DNA of 15,819 nt from an uncultured Prevotellaceae bacterium (GTDB lineage Bacteria; Bacteroidota; Bacteroidia; Bacteroidales; Muribaculaceae), in contig CAJLWM010000048.1 in the NCBI GenBank assembly GCA_905210415.1, positions 1-15,819 on the forward strand. The letters run 5' to 3'. Shown piece by piece: positions 8,316 to 15,702 of this stretch. Every line of letters starts with the position of its first letter. Position 1 is the first letter of the stretch. Both the position numbers and the translations under genes were made by a program. The notes below the pieces were generated by a model. That model had not been told where the DNA came from and made no database searches. It worked only from the letters and a program-made list of their open reading frames with translations.

Positions 8316-10139
8316 TCAGAAATCGTATGCGTTTATTAATCCGAAATTAGGGTCTTTTTCTGGTTGCCATGTTCTCACCTTGATGATTGGCTTCTCTGGG
8401 TTGTTGAGATCTACCATCAAGAACAGATAACCGGTATCGCCATAGCTCGACGAATAGTAGTCTTGCTTAATCTGTATGCCATACACCTCGCCGCCATTGC
8501 CAAGCTTCACCACATCGTTGTTGGCAAAGCGGATGTTGATAAACTCTTGGCTTGCGAAGCTATACGCAAGGTTTTTCACATACTCGTCTTTGGTATATCG
8601 TGTGTATTTATATACCTTGTCGCTCACATGCACTCCCACATCGCCAGGCTTGCGTGCGGCGCGAGAGATAGTTTTACCGATGATAATCACGGCATTATCG
8701 TCGAATACGCTCTTGATGTAATTGAGGTCTTTGAGCGCAAAAGCGGTCTTATAGTCCTCAAGGAAGTTCATCAGCGCCACGCGGGCAAGTTCTGCCCAGT
8801 CGCCTTTCATCAAGATGTCTTTTTCGGCCTGTTCACCGAGTCCGAATGCCACGTTTTCAATCTTCTTATTGGCGTTGAATGTGAATGTCACTTCCTCCAT
8901 AAAGCGGCGGCGATTGCTCTTAAACGAGAAGTTCATTGGCAATCCACGGCAAATCACCTTGTTGCCATAGCCCACATAGGTGTAGTGTGGAGTGCCATAG
9001 ATGCGTGCCGACCCGTATTGTATGAGTTTGCGGAAAGTGGTCCATCCATCGGGAGTGAACTCGCTCTTCACGCCCTCGTAGTTGCGATTTTGGATGGCTG
9101 CTGCTATGCGGCCCATCACCTTGTCGTAGGTGCCGGTGTTGTCTACGGTCTTCAAGCCCGAAGCGGCAAATGCTGCGGTGCTGTTGCCTGTGCTAAGCTG
9201 TGCCACGCCCTTAGCGGCTCCTGCCACCTTAGAGCCACCGCCCTTGTTGGAGAGTGTGAGATAAGCCTTGCGAAACGAAGTGCCCTTCATCACGCCCATC
9301 ACGGTCTCTATCTCCTTGTCGATGTGCGACTGACCCTCATAAGAGTATTCGCACTTGATGTTCACCGATTCTGGCACCTGACCTGGGCGCATCTCTGCCA
9401 TCGCACGGCCATCGCGAGCGCTGCATATCGGGCTCCAGTCTACACCATCAAAGTATGTGAAATCGAGGCTCTGCACCGGTTTTCCCTTATAGCCAAATTG
9501 CATAAGCATAGTGCTGCCGTCCATGCCAGTTTTCTGCACCGACACGTCGCCGAGTATCGAATTGATTTGCTCTGGAATCCATGTGATGAGCAAGTGCTCT
9601 TTGCCCTCGCCATCGGTCCACTTCACCTCGTTTTCGTATTGGAGGCTCTTGAGCAGGCACAATGCCCAATAATAGTTGCGCAGGGCATCGTCTACCTTGG
9701 CGCTCTTCTCGGCTTTCACTGCCATGCCCACGAGGTCAATCACCTTGTTTTTACGGCCGGCGAAGATGCGCTCTATCTCGCTGCGCTTCACATATCGCAG
9801 CACATGGGCATCGGGCTCGTTGGAAATCACCAGACGATTGGTGTTGGTGAGTGTGGCTTGCGAATAGGTGTTCACCACCATTTGGCATGCCGAACGGGAG
9901 TCGAGGTTGCCGTTTGTCACCACCTCATTCTCTACGGTCTGAAACGACCCTTGCACATTCACCGAAATCTTGCTCAGCAGGTCGTTGAGCGCCGCATTGT
10001 CGGCGGCTTTAAGCGTTTCTCCTGTGCCTTCTCCCGAGAGGAATTCCTTGCTGTTGCGTATCTGCTCAGCACTCTGTGCCGACACGGTTGCCCACATTGT
10101 CAGCATCATCAATAGTGATATTCCAAATTTTCGTATCAT
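8316..10139 (-). CDS. Secreted LPP20-like protein with NTF2-like regions (607 aa)
   Basis: Function unknown. I place the start at the ATG giving MIRKFGISLLMMLTMWATVS because it yields a proper signal peptide (cleavage near SA/Q); the open frame continues 21 codons upstream to 10202, but that would put a polar, Cys-rich stretch ahead of the signal and overlap the preceding gene. Residues 24-100 resemble the LPP20 fold (YLSGEG-type opening SKEFLSGEGTGETLKAADNA, then ALNDLLSKISVNVQGSF). Residues about 130-300 are a beta-rich middle. Two segments at about 337-440 and 450-595 look like SnoaL/NTF2-like cups (FLEDYKTAFALKDLNYIKSV, FDDNAVIIIGK). Proteins of this layout recur in Bacteroidales next to PEGA, caspase and FGE-fold genes, which is family knowledge rather than proof here. 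It ends one base before the transglutaminase-like gene. Confidence 0.8.
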   Translation of the reverse strand: MIRKFGISLLMMLTMWATVSAQSAEQIRNSKEFLSGEGTGETLKAADNAALNDLLSKISVNVQGSFQTVENEVVTNGNLDSRSACQMVVNTYSQATLTNTNRLVISNEPDAHVLRYVKRSEIERIFAGRKNKVIDLVGMAVKAEKSAKVDDALRNYYWALCLLKSLQYENEVKWTDGEGKEHLLITWIPEQINSILGDVSVQKTGMDGSTMLMQFGYKGKPVQSLDFTYFDGVDWSPICSARDGRAMAEMRPGQVPESVNIKCEYSYEGQSHIDKEIETVMGVMKGTSFRKAYLTLSNKGGGSKVAGAAKGVAQLSTGNSTAAFAASGLKTVDNTGTYDKVMGRIAAAIQNRNYEGVKSEFTPDGWTTFRKLIQYGSARIYGTPHYTYVGYGNKVICRGLPMNFSFKSNRRRFMEEVTFTFNANKKIENVAFGLGEQAEKDILMKGDWAELARVALMNFLEDYKTAFALKDLNYIKSVFDDNAVIIIGKTISRAARKPGDVGVHVSDKVYKYTRYTKDEYVKNLAYSFASQEFINIRFANNDVVKLGNGGEVYGIQIKQDYYSSSYGDTGYLFLMVDLNNPEKPIIKVRTWQPEKDPNFGLINAYDF

Positions 10140-10173
10140 ATAGTTGTTAATTTTATTATTTTCCAAAACATTA

Positions 10174-11982
10174 TCACATTTTCGACAGACGCTCCTGTGC
10201 ATGGCGCTCGCCCTTGTCGGCAGCCATGCGATACCACTTCAGCGCCTCGTCCTTGTTTTTCTTCACGCCATTGCCAAACTCGTAGCATGCGCCAAGGTTG
10301 TATTGCGCGCTGGCATTGCCCTGCTCGGCGGCTTTCATCAGCCATTTCACGGCTTCCTCCTTGTCGCGCTTCACGCCTTGCCCATTCATATAGAACTGGG
10401 CAAGATTCATCATCGAGGCGGTATTGCCCAGTTCGGCGGCCTTGCGATACCATATCGCCGATTCCTGCAAATCCTTGCTCACGCCATAGCCAAGCTCATA
10501 GCACAGGCCCATGTTGTGCATCGACTGCTTGTTGCCAAGCGCTGCGGCTTTCTTAAACCATTCCACGGCTTGCTTGGAATCTTGCGCCACGCCATCGCCG
10601 GTGATGTAGCAATAGCCTATGCTGCCTATGGCATTTTTCTCGCCCTGCGCAGCGGCCTTGTGATATAGCTTCAATGCCTCGGCTATATTTTTTCTCACGC
10701 CATAGCCTTTATGGTAGGCTTCACCAAGATTATATTGTCCTACAGGATCTCCCTGTTCGGCTGATTTTCTAAACCAATACACGGCATCGACATAATTCTT
10801 TTCTTTGACGAATGCCAAACCTAAATTGTTTTGCGCTTCGGCATCACCCATAATTGCCTGATTGTAGTAATCAAGCGCCTTTGTGCCTGCTTGCGGCACT
10901 TTGCCTTTATAGTCGCTATAATTGCTGCTGCTTTCGCCCCCAGTGAGCACGCCAACCATCTTGCTCGTCTTGCCTTCTTCCACGAGCACGTCCTCTGAAT
11001 GATCGGCATAACCGGGCTTCTTAATGGTCACGCGGCGCTTTCCGCAGAGCACATTCTTGAAGATGTCGGGACTTGCGCCAAGTTTCTTGCCATCCATCCA
11101 CACCTCGGCGCCTAATGGCTTAAACGACACCTCAAGCATGCCATACAGCGGCACGAGCGCGGGTATGGTCACCACTCGCTCTTCCTGATTCTTCAGAGTC
11201 ACCGATGACTTGTGGCTTTGGTGGCCATCGAGACGGCATTCTATGATATACATGCCGGCATTCACTTCGCCACTCCAAGTGCCTTTGCCCTTTTCCTGCT
11301 CGTTCACCAAGATTATGGCATCGGCAGTTGTGCTTTTCACGATCAATTTGGCTTTTGCCGACTTCAGATGCACATTCAGCACCGTCTTATCTTTGCCTAT
11401 CTGCACCACGCCGGCTTCGGGCATATATGCGCCTGCTTCCACGCGATATTGGTGTTCGCCGTAGGGCAACACCTGCAGATACTCGCCTGTGCCATCGTTG
11501 GCCTGAAGCACATCGTCGATATACACACCGGCATTCTTTGGTGTCACCGACATTGCGAGGAACGAACCGCCGGCATCCTGAGTGACTACGGTGCGCACCT
11601 CGCCCGAGGTGAGTGCCATCTCGTAGGTCTTTGCGGCTTCTATGGCACATGGGAAATAATAATCGCGCAGCACGCCCAATTGCGGGTGCTTTATAGTGAT
11701 TTTCTTGATGCCATGGGGTACATACACCCATATCTCGCCCACTTCTTGCTTGATTTTGACTATTCCGGCGGCTCCGCCTTCAAAACTAAATCCTGTCTGC
11801 GATGTCACCACCTTTATCAGCGCTGCCACGTCGCCATTCTGGTCTTTCTCTTGTGTGCCTGCCATATTGGCCGTGAGGTCGTTTGGCAACAGGTTAAACG
11901 ATGCCACCGACAACGTCTGCGCAGCCACGCTCATCCACGCAGCCACCACAATCGCCACCAATATGCCTATCCTTTGCTTCAT
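10174..11982 (-). CDS. Secreted PEGA-domain protein with C-terminal Sel1 repeats (602 aa)
   Basis: Paralogue of the neighbouring PEGA-Sel1 genes; probable exported adaptor, function unknown. Signal peptide 1-21 (ILVAIVVAAWMSVAA/Q), N-terminal domain 25-135 (GTQEKDQNGDVAALIKVVTS, GEIWVYVPHGIKKITI), three PEGA-like domains at about 140-207, 210-277 and 280-345 (GAEVWMDGKKLGASPDIF). A Ser/Tyr-rich linker (347-358) leads to about six Sel1 repeats at 375-602, including GQYNLGEAYHKGYGVRKNI, SMHNMGLCYELGYGVSKDL and AQYNLGACYEFGNGVKKNK. Unlike the 562-aa paralogue its Sel1 part is GC-rich and its units are diverse rather than recently duplicated. Its ATG lies 4 nt after the stop of an orphan Sel1 fragment, the tail of a lost upstream gene. 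The next gene starts 34 nt downstream. Confidence 0.88.
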   Translation of the reverse strand: MKQRIGILVAIVVAAWMSVAAQTLSVASFNLLPNDLTANMAGTQEKDQNGDVAALIKVVTSQTGFSFEGGAAGIVKIKQEVGEIWVYVPHGIKKITIKHPQLGVLRDYYFPCAIEAAKTYEMALTSGEVRTVVTQDAGGSFLAMSVTPKNAGVYIDDVLQANDGTGEYLQVLPYGEHQYRVEAGAYMPEAGVVQIGKDKTVLNVHLKSAKAKLIVKSTTADAIILVNEQEKGKGTWSGEVNAGMYIIECRLDGHQSHKSSVTLKNQEERVVTIPALVPLYGMLEVSFKPLGAEVWMDGKKLGASPDIFKNVLCGKRRVTIKKPGYADHSEDVLVEEGKTSKMVGVLTGGESSSNYSDYKGKVPQAGTKALDYYNQAIMGDAEAQNNLGLAFVKEKNYVDAVYWFRKSAEQGDPVGQYNLGEAYHKGYGVRKNIAEALKLYHKAAAQGEKNAIGSIGYCYITGDGVAQDSKQAVEWFKKAAALGNKQSMHNMGLCYELGYGVSKDLQESAIWYRKAAELGNTASMMNLAQFYMNGQGVKRDKEEAVKWLMKAAEQGNASAQYNLGACYEFGNGVKKNKDEALKWYRMAADKGERHAQERLSKM

Positions 11983-11986
11983 AATA

Positions 11987-12124
11987 TCAATATCCTAATT
12001 CTTTTAATCTTTTCTTTGCCATGGAAATTCCTTGGTCTGCAGCTTTGCGATACCACTTCACTGCTTCATTAATATCTTTGCTTACGCCTTCGCCGTTGTA
12101 ATAGGAGACGCCTAAATTGGAGGA
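11987..12124 (-). pseudogene. Orphan 3' fragment of a Sel1-repeat gene
   Basis: Minus-strand bases 12118 to 11987 read NLGVSYYNGEGVSKDI, NEAVKWYRKAADQG, ISMAKKRLKELGY, then TGA: one complete last Sel1 unit plus the same KELGY ending as the 562-aa gene. It has no start of its own: an in-frame TAG (12125-12127) stands two codons ahead of the NLG, and it overlaps the last codons and stop of the 529-aa gene in another frame. Changing the adjacent A6 run by one base does not restore a joint frame, because the TAG remains. The simplest reading is the 3' tail of a deleted PEGA-Sel1 gene, with the breakpoint near 12115-12127. The 4-nt spacing to the next ATG resembles intact junctions here. Confidence 0.8.
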
Positions 12125-13701
12125 CTATTTTTTCCATCCCAGAACTGCTTATTCGGATGGCTATTAAACCAGATGTCATATGTCCTCATTATATACCTTG
12201 CTCTCTCATCGCCCAGATCGGACATCTTGCGCCACCATTTCTTCGCCCTGTCGGTATCCTGGAACACGCCTTTGCCATTATAATAGCAGTCGGCCAAATT
12301 ATATTTCGCACTGAGATTGCCCAGATCGGCCGCCTTGCGATACCATTTCACCGCCTCTTCATAGTTCTTGCGAACGCCGTGGCCTTTATAATAGCACACG
12401 CCCAACAAATTTTGCGCATCAGCATAGCCTTGATCCGCCGCCCTGCGATACCAATACACAGCACTTTCCTTATTCTTTTTCACACCTTTGCCATAATAAT
12501 AACATTCTCCCAAATCGCATTGCGCAGCGGCATCGCCTGTAATGGCTTTATCGTAATTGGCTCTGGCTTCGGTGCCTTCTGCTGGGATTTTACCAGCGAA
12601 ATCAGACAATGCCCCCGTCAGTGCTTTAGTCTCACCTTCAGCAATGGTAATATTGTTGCTCAAAGCTCCCGTCAAGGCTTTCGTCTCGCCCTCAGCGATG
12701 GTGATATTTTCGCTATATGGCACGTGGCCAGATTTCTTAAACTCCACTTTATGGCTACCAACAAGTATATTCTTAAACATATCTGGCGACGTGCCAAGCA
12801 TCTTGCCATCGAGCCACACCTCGGTGCCTACCGGCTTATAGTTCACGTTAAGCACGCCATACATCGCCTCAAGCGCCGGCAGAGTGACGGTCTTTTCTTC
12901 TTGCTTTGCCACCGTAACCGACATTTTCTGGCTTCTATGGCCGGCAAGGCGTCCCTCCAAGACGTATGTGCCTGCGCCAATGCTGCCGCTCCACATGTCG
13001 GTGCCTTTCTTCTTCTCGTTGACATAAATCTCTGTGCCAGGGGTGGTGGTAGCCACCTTCAACGTGGCGAGGGCTGATTTCAGGTTTACATTCAGCACCG
13101 TCTTATCCTTGCCTATCTGCACCACACCGGCATCGGGCATATAGTTGCCGGCCTCCACGCGATATTGATGTTCGCCGTATGGCAACGATTTCACAATCTC
13201 GCCCGAACCATCGTTAGCCTGCAGTTCGCCGTCGATATACACGCTGGCGGTCTTAGGCGTCACGCTCAACACCAGATACGACACGCCCAAATCCTCCACC
13301 ACCGTGGTGCGCACCTCGCCCGAGGTGAGTGCCATCTCGTAGGTCTTTGCGGCTTCTATAGCACATGGGAAATAATAATCGCGCAGCACACCGAGCGATT
13401 GGTGCAATATCGTGATTTTCTTGATGCCGTGTGGCACATACACCCATATCTCGCCCGTGCGTTGCTGAGTCTTGACTATACCAGCCATACCGCCCTCAAA
13501 GCTGAAGCCAGTCTGCGATGTCACCACCTTTATCAGCGCTGCCACGTCGCCATTCTGGTCCTTCTCCTGAGTGCCTGCCATATTAGCCGTGAGGTCGTTT
13601 GGCAATGGCTTAAACGATGTCACCGCCAACGTCTGCGCAGCCACGCTTATCCACGCAGCCGCCACTATCGCCACCAATATGCCTATCCTTTGCTTCATCA
13701 T
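12112..13701 (-). CDS. Secreted PEGA-domain protein with short Sel1 array and unique tail (529 aa)
   Basis: Paralogue of the two other PEGA-Sel1 genes. Signal peptide about 1-22 (…AAAWISVAA/Q), N-terminal domain 26-136, PEGA-like domains at about 140-208, 211-278 and 281-346 (GTEVWLDGKMLGTSPDMF, HKVEFKKSGHVPYS). An 18-residue stretch after the third PEGA domain is doubled (NITIAEGETKALTGALS twice). About three Sel1 units follow at 387-498 (QCDLGECYYYGKGVKKNK, LLGVCYYKGHGVRKNYEEA, YNLADCYYNGKGVFQDTDRA). It then leaves the repeat pattern for a non-Sel1 tail (MRTYDIWFNSHPNKQFWDGK) and ends at a rearrangement junction with the orphan Sel1 fragment, so the tail may be native or a by-product of the deletion. 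Residues 138-145 (EDLGVSYL) replace the QDxGGSFL found in the other three. Its ATG is one base after the stop of the Sel1-only gene. Confidence 0.86.
   Translation of the reverse strand: MMKQRIGILVAIVAAAWISVAAQTLAVTSFKPLPNDLTANMAGTQEKDQNGDVAALIKVVTSQTGFSFEGGMAGIVKTQQRTGEIWVYVPHGIKKITILHQSLGVLRDYYFPCAIEAAKTYEMALTSGEVRTTVVEDLGVSYLVLSVTPKTASVYIDGELQANDGSGEIVKSLPYGEHQYRVEAGNYMPDAGVVQIGKDKTVLNVNLKSALATLKVATTTPGTEIYVNEKKKGTDMWSGSIGAGTYVLEGRLAGHRSQKMSVTVAKQEEKTVTLPALEAMYGVLNVNYKPVGTEVWLDGKMLGTSPDMFKNILVGSHKVEFKKSGHVPYSENITIAEGETKALTGALSNNITIAEGETKALTGALSDFAGKIPAEGTEARANYDKAITGDAAAQCDLGECYYYGKGVKKNKESAVYWYRRAADQGYADAQNLLGVCYYKGHGVRKNYEEAVKWYRKAADLGNLSAKYNLADCYYNGKGVFQDTDRAKKWWRKMSDLGDERARYIMRTYDIWFNSHPNKQFWDGKNSPPI
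12601..12708. repeat. 54-bp tandem duplication in the post-PEGA linker
   Basis: Two adjacent 54-bp units (12601-12654 and 12655-12708) code for the same 17 residues (NITIAEGETKALTGALS) followed by Asp or Asn. By eye they differ at 14 of 54 bases, nearly all synonymous. The 562-aa paralogue has this motif once (SVTIAEGETKALSGALS). The copies are therefore not a fresh duplication, or one of them was replaced from a diverged paralogue. Confidence 0.85.
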
Positions 13702-13702
13702 A

Positions 13703-14773
13703 TCAATATCCTAATCTCTCCAAACTATTATTCGCAGATTCATAGCCCTGAGCTGCAGCCATACGATACCATTTCACTGCCTCGTTGATATCCTTGCTCA
13801 CGCCAATACCATTCTCATAGCAAGCGCCCAGATTATTTTGCGCTCTGACATCACCCTGCTCGGCAGCCTTGCGCCACCACTTCACGGTCTCGTTGTCGTC
13901 CTGAGCGACGCCTTCGCCTTTATAATAGCAATTGCCAAGATTATTTTGCGCATCAGCATCGCCCTGCTCGGCGGCCTTGCGCCACCACTTTACGGTTTCA
14001 CTATAGTCCTGCTCTACGCCTTTGCCATATTTATAGCACCAGCCCAAGTTGATTTGCCCGTCCACATCGCCTTGCTCTGCTGCTTTGCTATACCATTTCA
14101 CTGCCTCACGAAGGTCTTCTCTCACGCCGTTGCCACTTGCATAACAAACGCCCAAATTATTTTGCGCACTGGCATCGCCTTGCTCTGCAGCTTTGCGATA
14201 CCATTTCACAGCCTCATGAATGTCTTCGCTCACACCATCACCATATTTATAACAAATGCCCAATCTGCATTGCGCATCAGCATCGCCCTGCTCTGCCGCC
14301 TTGCGATACCATTTCACAGCCTCGTTGATATCTTTACTTACGCCTTCGCCATTCTCATAGCAAAGCCCCAATTTATATTGTGCCATAGCATAACCCTGCT
14401 CAGCAGCTTTGCGATACCATTTCACAGCCTCGCTAATATCTTTGCTCACGCCTTCGCCATATTTATAACTAAGGGCCAAGCCACATTGCGCATAGGCATC
14501 GCCTTGCTCTGCCGCCTTGCGCCACCACTTCACAGCTTCACCAACGTCTTCAGCAACGCCTCGGCCAGTCTTGTAGCAAACGCCCAAACACGCTTGCGCC
14601 CTGGCATCGCCCTGCTCGGCAGCCTCACGATACCATTTCACAGCCTTATCATAATCCTTGCCCACGCCAATGCCATTCTCATAGCAACAGCCCAAACTAT
14701 ATTTCGCTCTGACATCGCCATGTATTTTCGCGCCTATCCATGCCATCACTAATATGCCTATATTCCGTATCAT
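13703..14773 (-). CDS. Sel1-repeat protein without PEGA domains (356 aa)
   Basis: First gene of the operon; likely a protein-protein interaction solenoid. 18 N-terminal residues, nine exact 36-residue Sel1 repeats (19-342) and a 14-residue cap (GYESANNSLERLGY). Repeat consensus: GDADAQNNLGxCYxxGxGVS, then KDxxEAVKWYRKAAEQ; three units have WWRKAAEQ. The N-terminus (MIRNIGILVMAWIGAKIHGD) resembles the paralogues' signal peptide (IGILVAIVAAAWISVAAQ) with about five residues missing from the hydrophobic core and no A-x-A/Q site, and runs straight into repeat 1. Export is therefore doubtful: it may be cytoplasmic or membrane-tethered. A TAG three codons upstream rules out a longer in-frame start. 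The gene looks like a PEGA-Sel1 paralogue that lost its PEGA part. Confidence 0.85.
   Translation of the reverse strand: MIRNIGILVMAWIGAKIHGDVRAKYSLGCCYENGIGVGKDYDKAVKWYREAAEQGDARAQACLGVCYKTGRGVAEDVGEAVKWWRKAAEQGDAYAQCGLALSYKYGEGVSKDISEAVKWYRKAAEQGYAMAQYKLGLCYENGEGVSKDINEAVKWYRKAAEQGDADAQCRLGICYKYGDGVSEDIHEAVKWYRKAAEQGDASAQNNLGVCYASGNGVREDLREAVKWYSKAAEQGDVDGQINLGWCYKYGKGVEQDYSETVKWWRKAAEQGDADAQNNLGNCYYKGEGVAQDDNETVKWWRKAAEQGDVRAQNNLGACYENGIGVSKDINEAVKWYRMAAAQGYESANNSLERLGY
13748..14719. repeat. Nine tandem 108-bp Sel1 units
   Basis: Coding tandem repeat with an exact 108-bp period and no indels between units. Recurrent DNA pieces include GCGATACCATTTCAC and GCATCGCCCTGCTC. The first and last units share the YENGIGV variant, and two adjacent units near the 3' end share WWRKAAEQ and ETVKWW, as expected from unit-level expansion. 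Confidence 0.9.
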
Positions 14774-15062
14774 ATCAATCTATTTCAAAATAATATACTT
14801 GTGTTTTCGTTCCCCGTTTTCGGAGCCAGAACAAATAAATATGTTTTTAGGTATTTTTCTTTCGGTCCAATCTGCGGGCAATCGATCACTTCAGATTCTC
14901 GCCCCAATATCAAAGCCTACAATATATATATATAACACGCACACATGTGCGCCTGCGCACGCGATATTTTTTACGGCAAAGTAGGGGCACAGGACGTCAA
15001 GCCCATGCCTCTACTATGTCGTTTGTTTTCACCTTGCGGCACAATGCCGCCGAACAATGATA
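14774..15062. other. 289-bp intergenic region upstream of the operon
   Basis: No gene seen. It should contain the operon promoter on the minus strand, but I found no convincing Bacteroidetes TTTG / TAnnTTTG pair; TTTATTTG and TTATTTTG about 25-65 bp upstream of the 14773 start are only partial -7 matches. It holds a (TA)n run (about 14922-14934), an alternating purine-pyrimidine stretch with a GTGCGC/CT/GCGCAC hairpin (14947-14960), a 9-bp stem with a 16-nt loop (14981-14989 with 15006-15014), and a GCGGCA/CAA/TGCCGC hairpin (15036-15050) just past the stop of the 207-aa gene. The last may end that transcript, although no T-run follows it. Confidence 0.5.
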
Positions 15063-15686
15063 TTATTTCGCGTCCGAACCGTCGGTCTTGAAGCCTTCCT
15101 TGATGAATTCAGAAACCTCTGTTGCATACTTTTGAGCAACTTCTGATTCACGAGCGGCGTTCTCCCATGCACGGATGCGAGCCTTAGTGGCTTCGCTCTC
15201 GTTTATTACATAGAAAACCTGCATTTCGTGAGCACCATTAGGCAAGTTCTTTATCAAAGCGAAACTGTCTTGAATTTCGCCCTTGATTTCTTTTTCTACA
15301 AGACGTTCGTAAGCAGCATAGAATTTGTCGAACTCTGCGCTCAAATCGCCAGAAGCGTTTGCTCCGAGGTCAGAGATCACACGGCCCTTCAGTTTTGAGC
15401 CTGCCAATGAAGAATAATATGCGCAAGCGTTTTGTAAAGCTGATTGACGGCAAATGTTCATCGAACCACAATTAGAGGCTGTACCAAGCAATTCTCGAGC
15501 ATCAGCGCTATTGAGCTTTTGATAGTGGAGCAACAAGCACACCTCAAGGCTACGAGAAGTGCCATACACTTGCCAGCCTTCCTTCTTGAGTTGTTTAAGC
15601 TTTTGCTTGTACTCTTTCTTCAGTTGTTTTTCAAGTTCCTTACTTTGAGCTTGTACCATTACAGGCATAGAGAAAATCAATGCCAA
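15063..15686 (-). CDS. Conserved Bacteroidales exported protein of unknown function, start codon apparently frameshifted
   Basis: The open frame gives 207 aa only if a TTG is used as start. Reading upstream in the same frame yields KKILICLLALIFSMPVMVQA, then QS: a textbook signal peptide lacking only its ATG. An ATG exists at 15711-15709, one base out of frame, separated by an A6 run; five A's would give M-K-K-I-L and restore it. The mature part has a basic coiled start (KELEKQLKKEYKQKLKQLKK), EGWQVYGTSRSLEVCLLLHY, two Cys (NCGSMNIC), an alpha segment (CRQSALQNACAYYSSLAG) and EFDKFYAAYERLVEKEIKGE. The pattern resembles LPP20-like Bacteroidales proteins; no function can be assigned. It is separated by 289 bp from the operon and is probably a separate transcript. 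Confidence 0.75.
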   Translation of the reverse strand: MALIFSMPVMVQAQSKELEKQLKKEYKQKLKQLKKEGWQVYGTSRSLEVCLLLHYQKLNSADARELLGTASNCGSMNICRQSALQNACAYYSSLAGSKLKGRVISDLGANASGDLSAEFDKFYAAYERLVEKEIKGEIQDSFALIKNLPNGAHEMQVFYVINESEATKARIRAWENAARESEVAQKYATEVSEFIKEGFKTDGSDAK

Positions 15687-15702
15687 AAGACAGATTAAAA
15701 TC

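Larger units (their letters stand above)
1320..14773 (-). other. Predicted long operon of PEGA/Sel1 envelope genes ending in the fucosidase
   Basis: Eight intact minus-strand genes and one gene remnant lie head to tail. Gaps are 1 nt (13702), 4 nt (remnant stop to 11982), 34 nt (10140-10173), 1 nt (8315), 24 nt (6794-6817), 44 nt (4449-4492) and 24 nt (2736-2759). No stem-loop with a T-run was seen between them. All but the first gene product have clear signal peptides. The single-base junctions (TGA, one base, ATG) suggest translational coupling. Whether internal promoters exist cannot be told from sequence. Confidence 0.65.

Noticed and set aside
8364..10115. 583-codon plus-strand open frame
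   Set aside because: Lies wholly antisense to the LPP20-like gene, has no signal peptide or recognisable motif, and shows the His/Ala/Leu-rich makeup typical of a shadow of a GC-biased gene.
10140..10202. Upstream extension of the LPP20-like gene to 10202
   Set aside because: Would add a polar segment with two Cys ahead of a good signal peptide and overlap the 602-aa gene by 29 bases.
12112..12132. Frameshift in the A6 run as the reason the 529-aa gene does not continue into the Sel1 fragment
   Set aside because: One added A leads straight to the TAG ahead of the fragment, and one fewer A gives an unrelated frame; a deletion junction explains it better.
12157..13077. 306-codon plus-strand open frame, and similar ones at 11212-12072 and 7394-8155
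   Set aside because: Antisense to well-supported genes with signal peptides and family motifs; no independent coding evidence.
13748..14719. CRISPR-like regular repeats
   Set aside because: The period is 108 bp, in frame, and the whole unit is coding (Sel1); there are no short identical repeats with unique spacers.
13838..14752. 304-codon plus-strand open frame with a hydrophobic repeat protein
   Set aside because: It is the mirror frame of the Sel1 repeats; the periodic hydrophobic pattern comes from the 108-bp repeat on the other strand.
14774..14880. Bacteroidetes promoter (TTTG and TAnnTTTG) for the operon
   Set aside because: Only partial -7 matches (TTTATTTG, TTATTTTG) and no -33 element at the right spacing; not strong enough to annotate.
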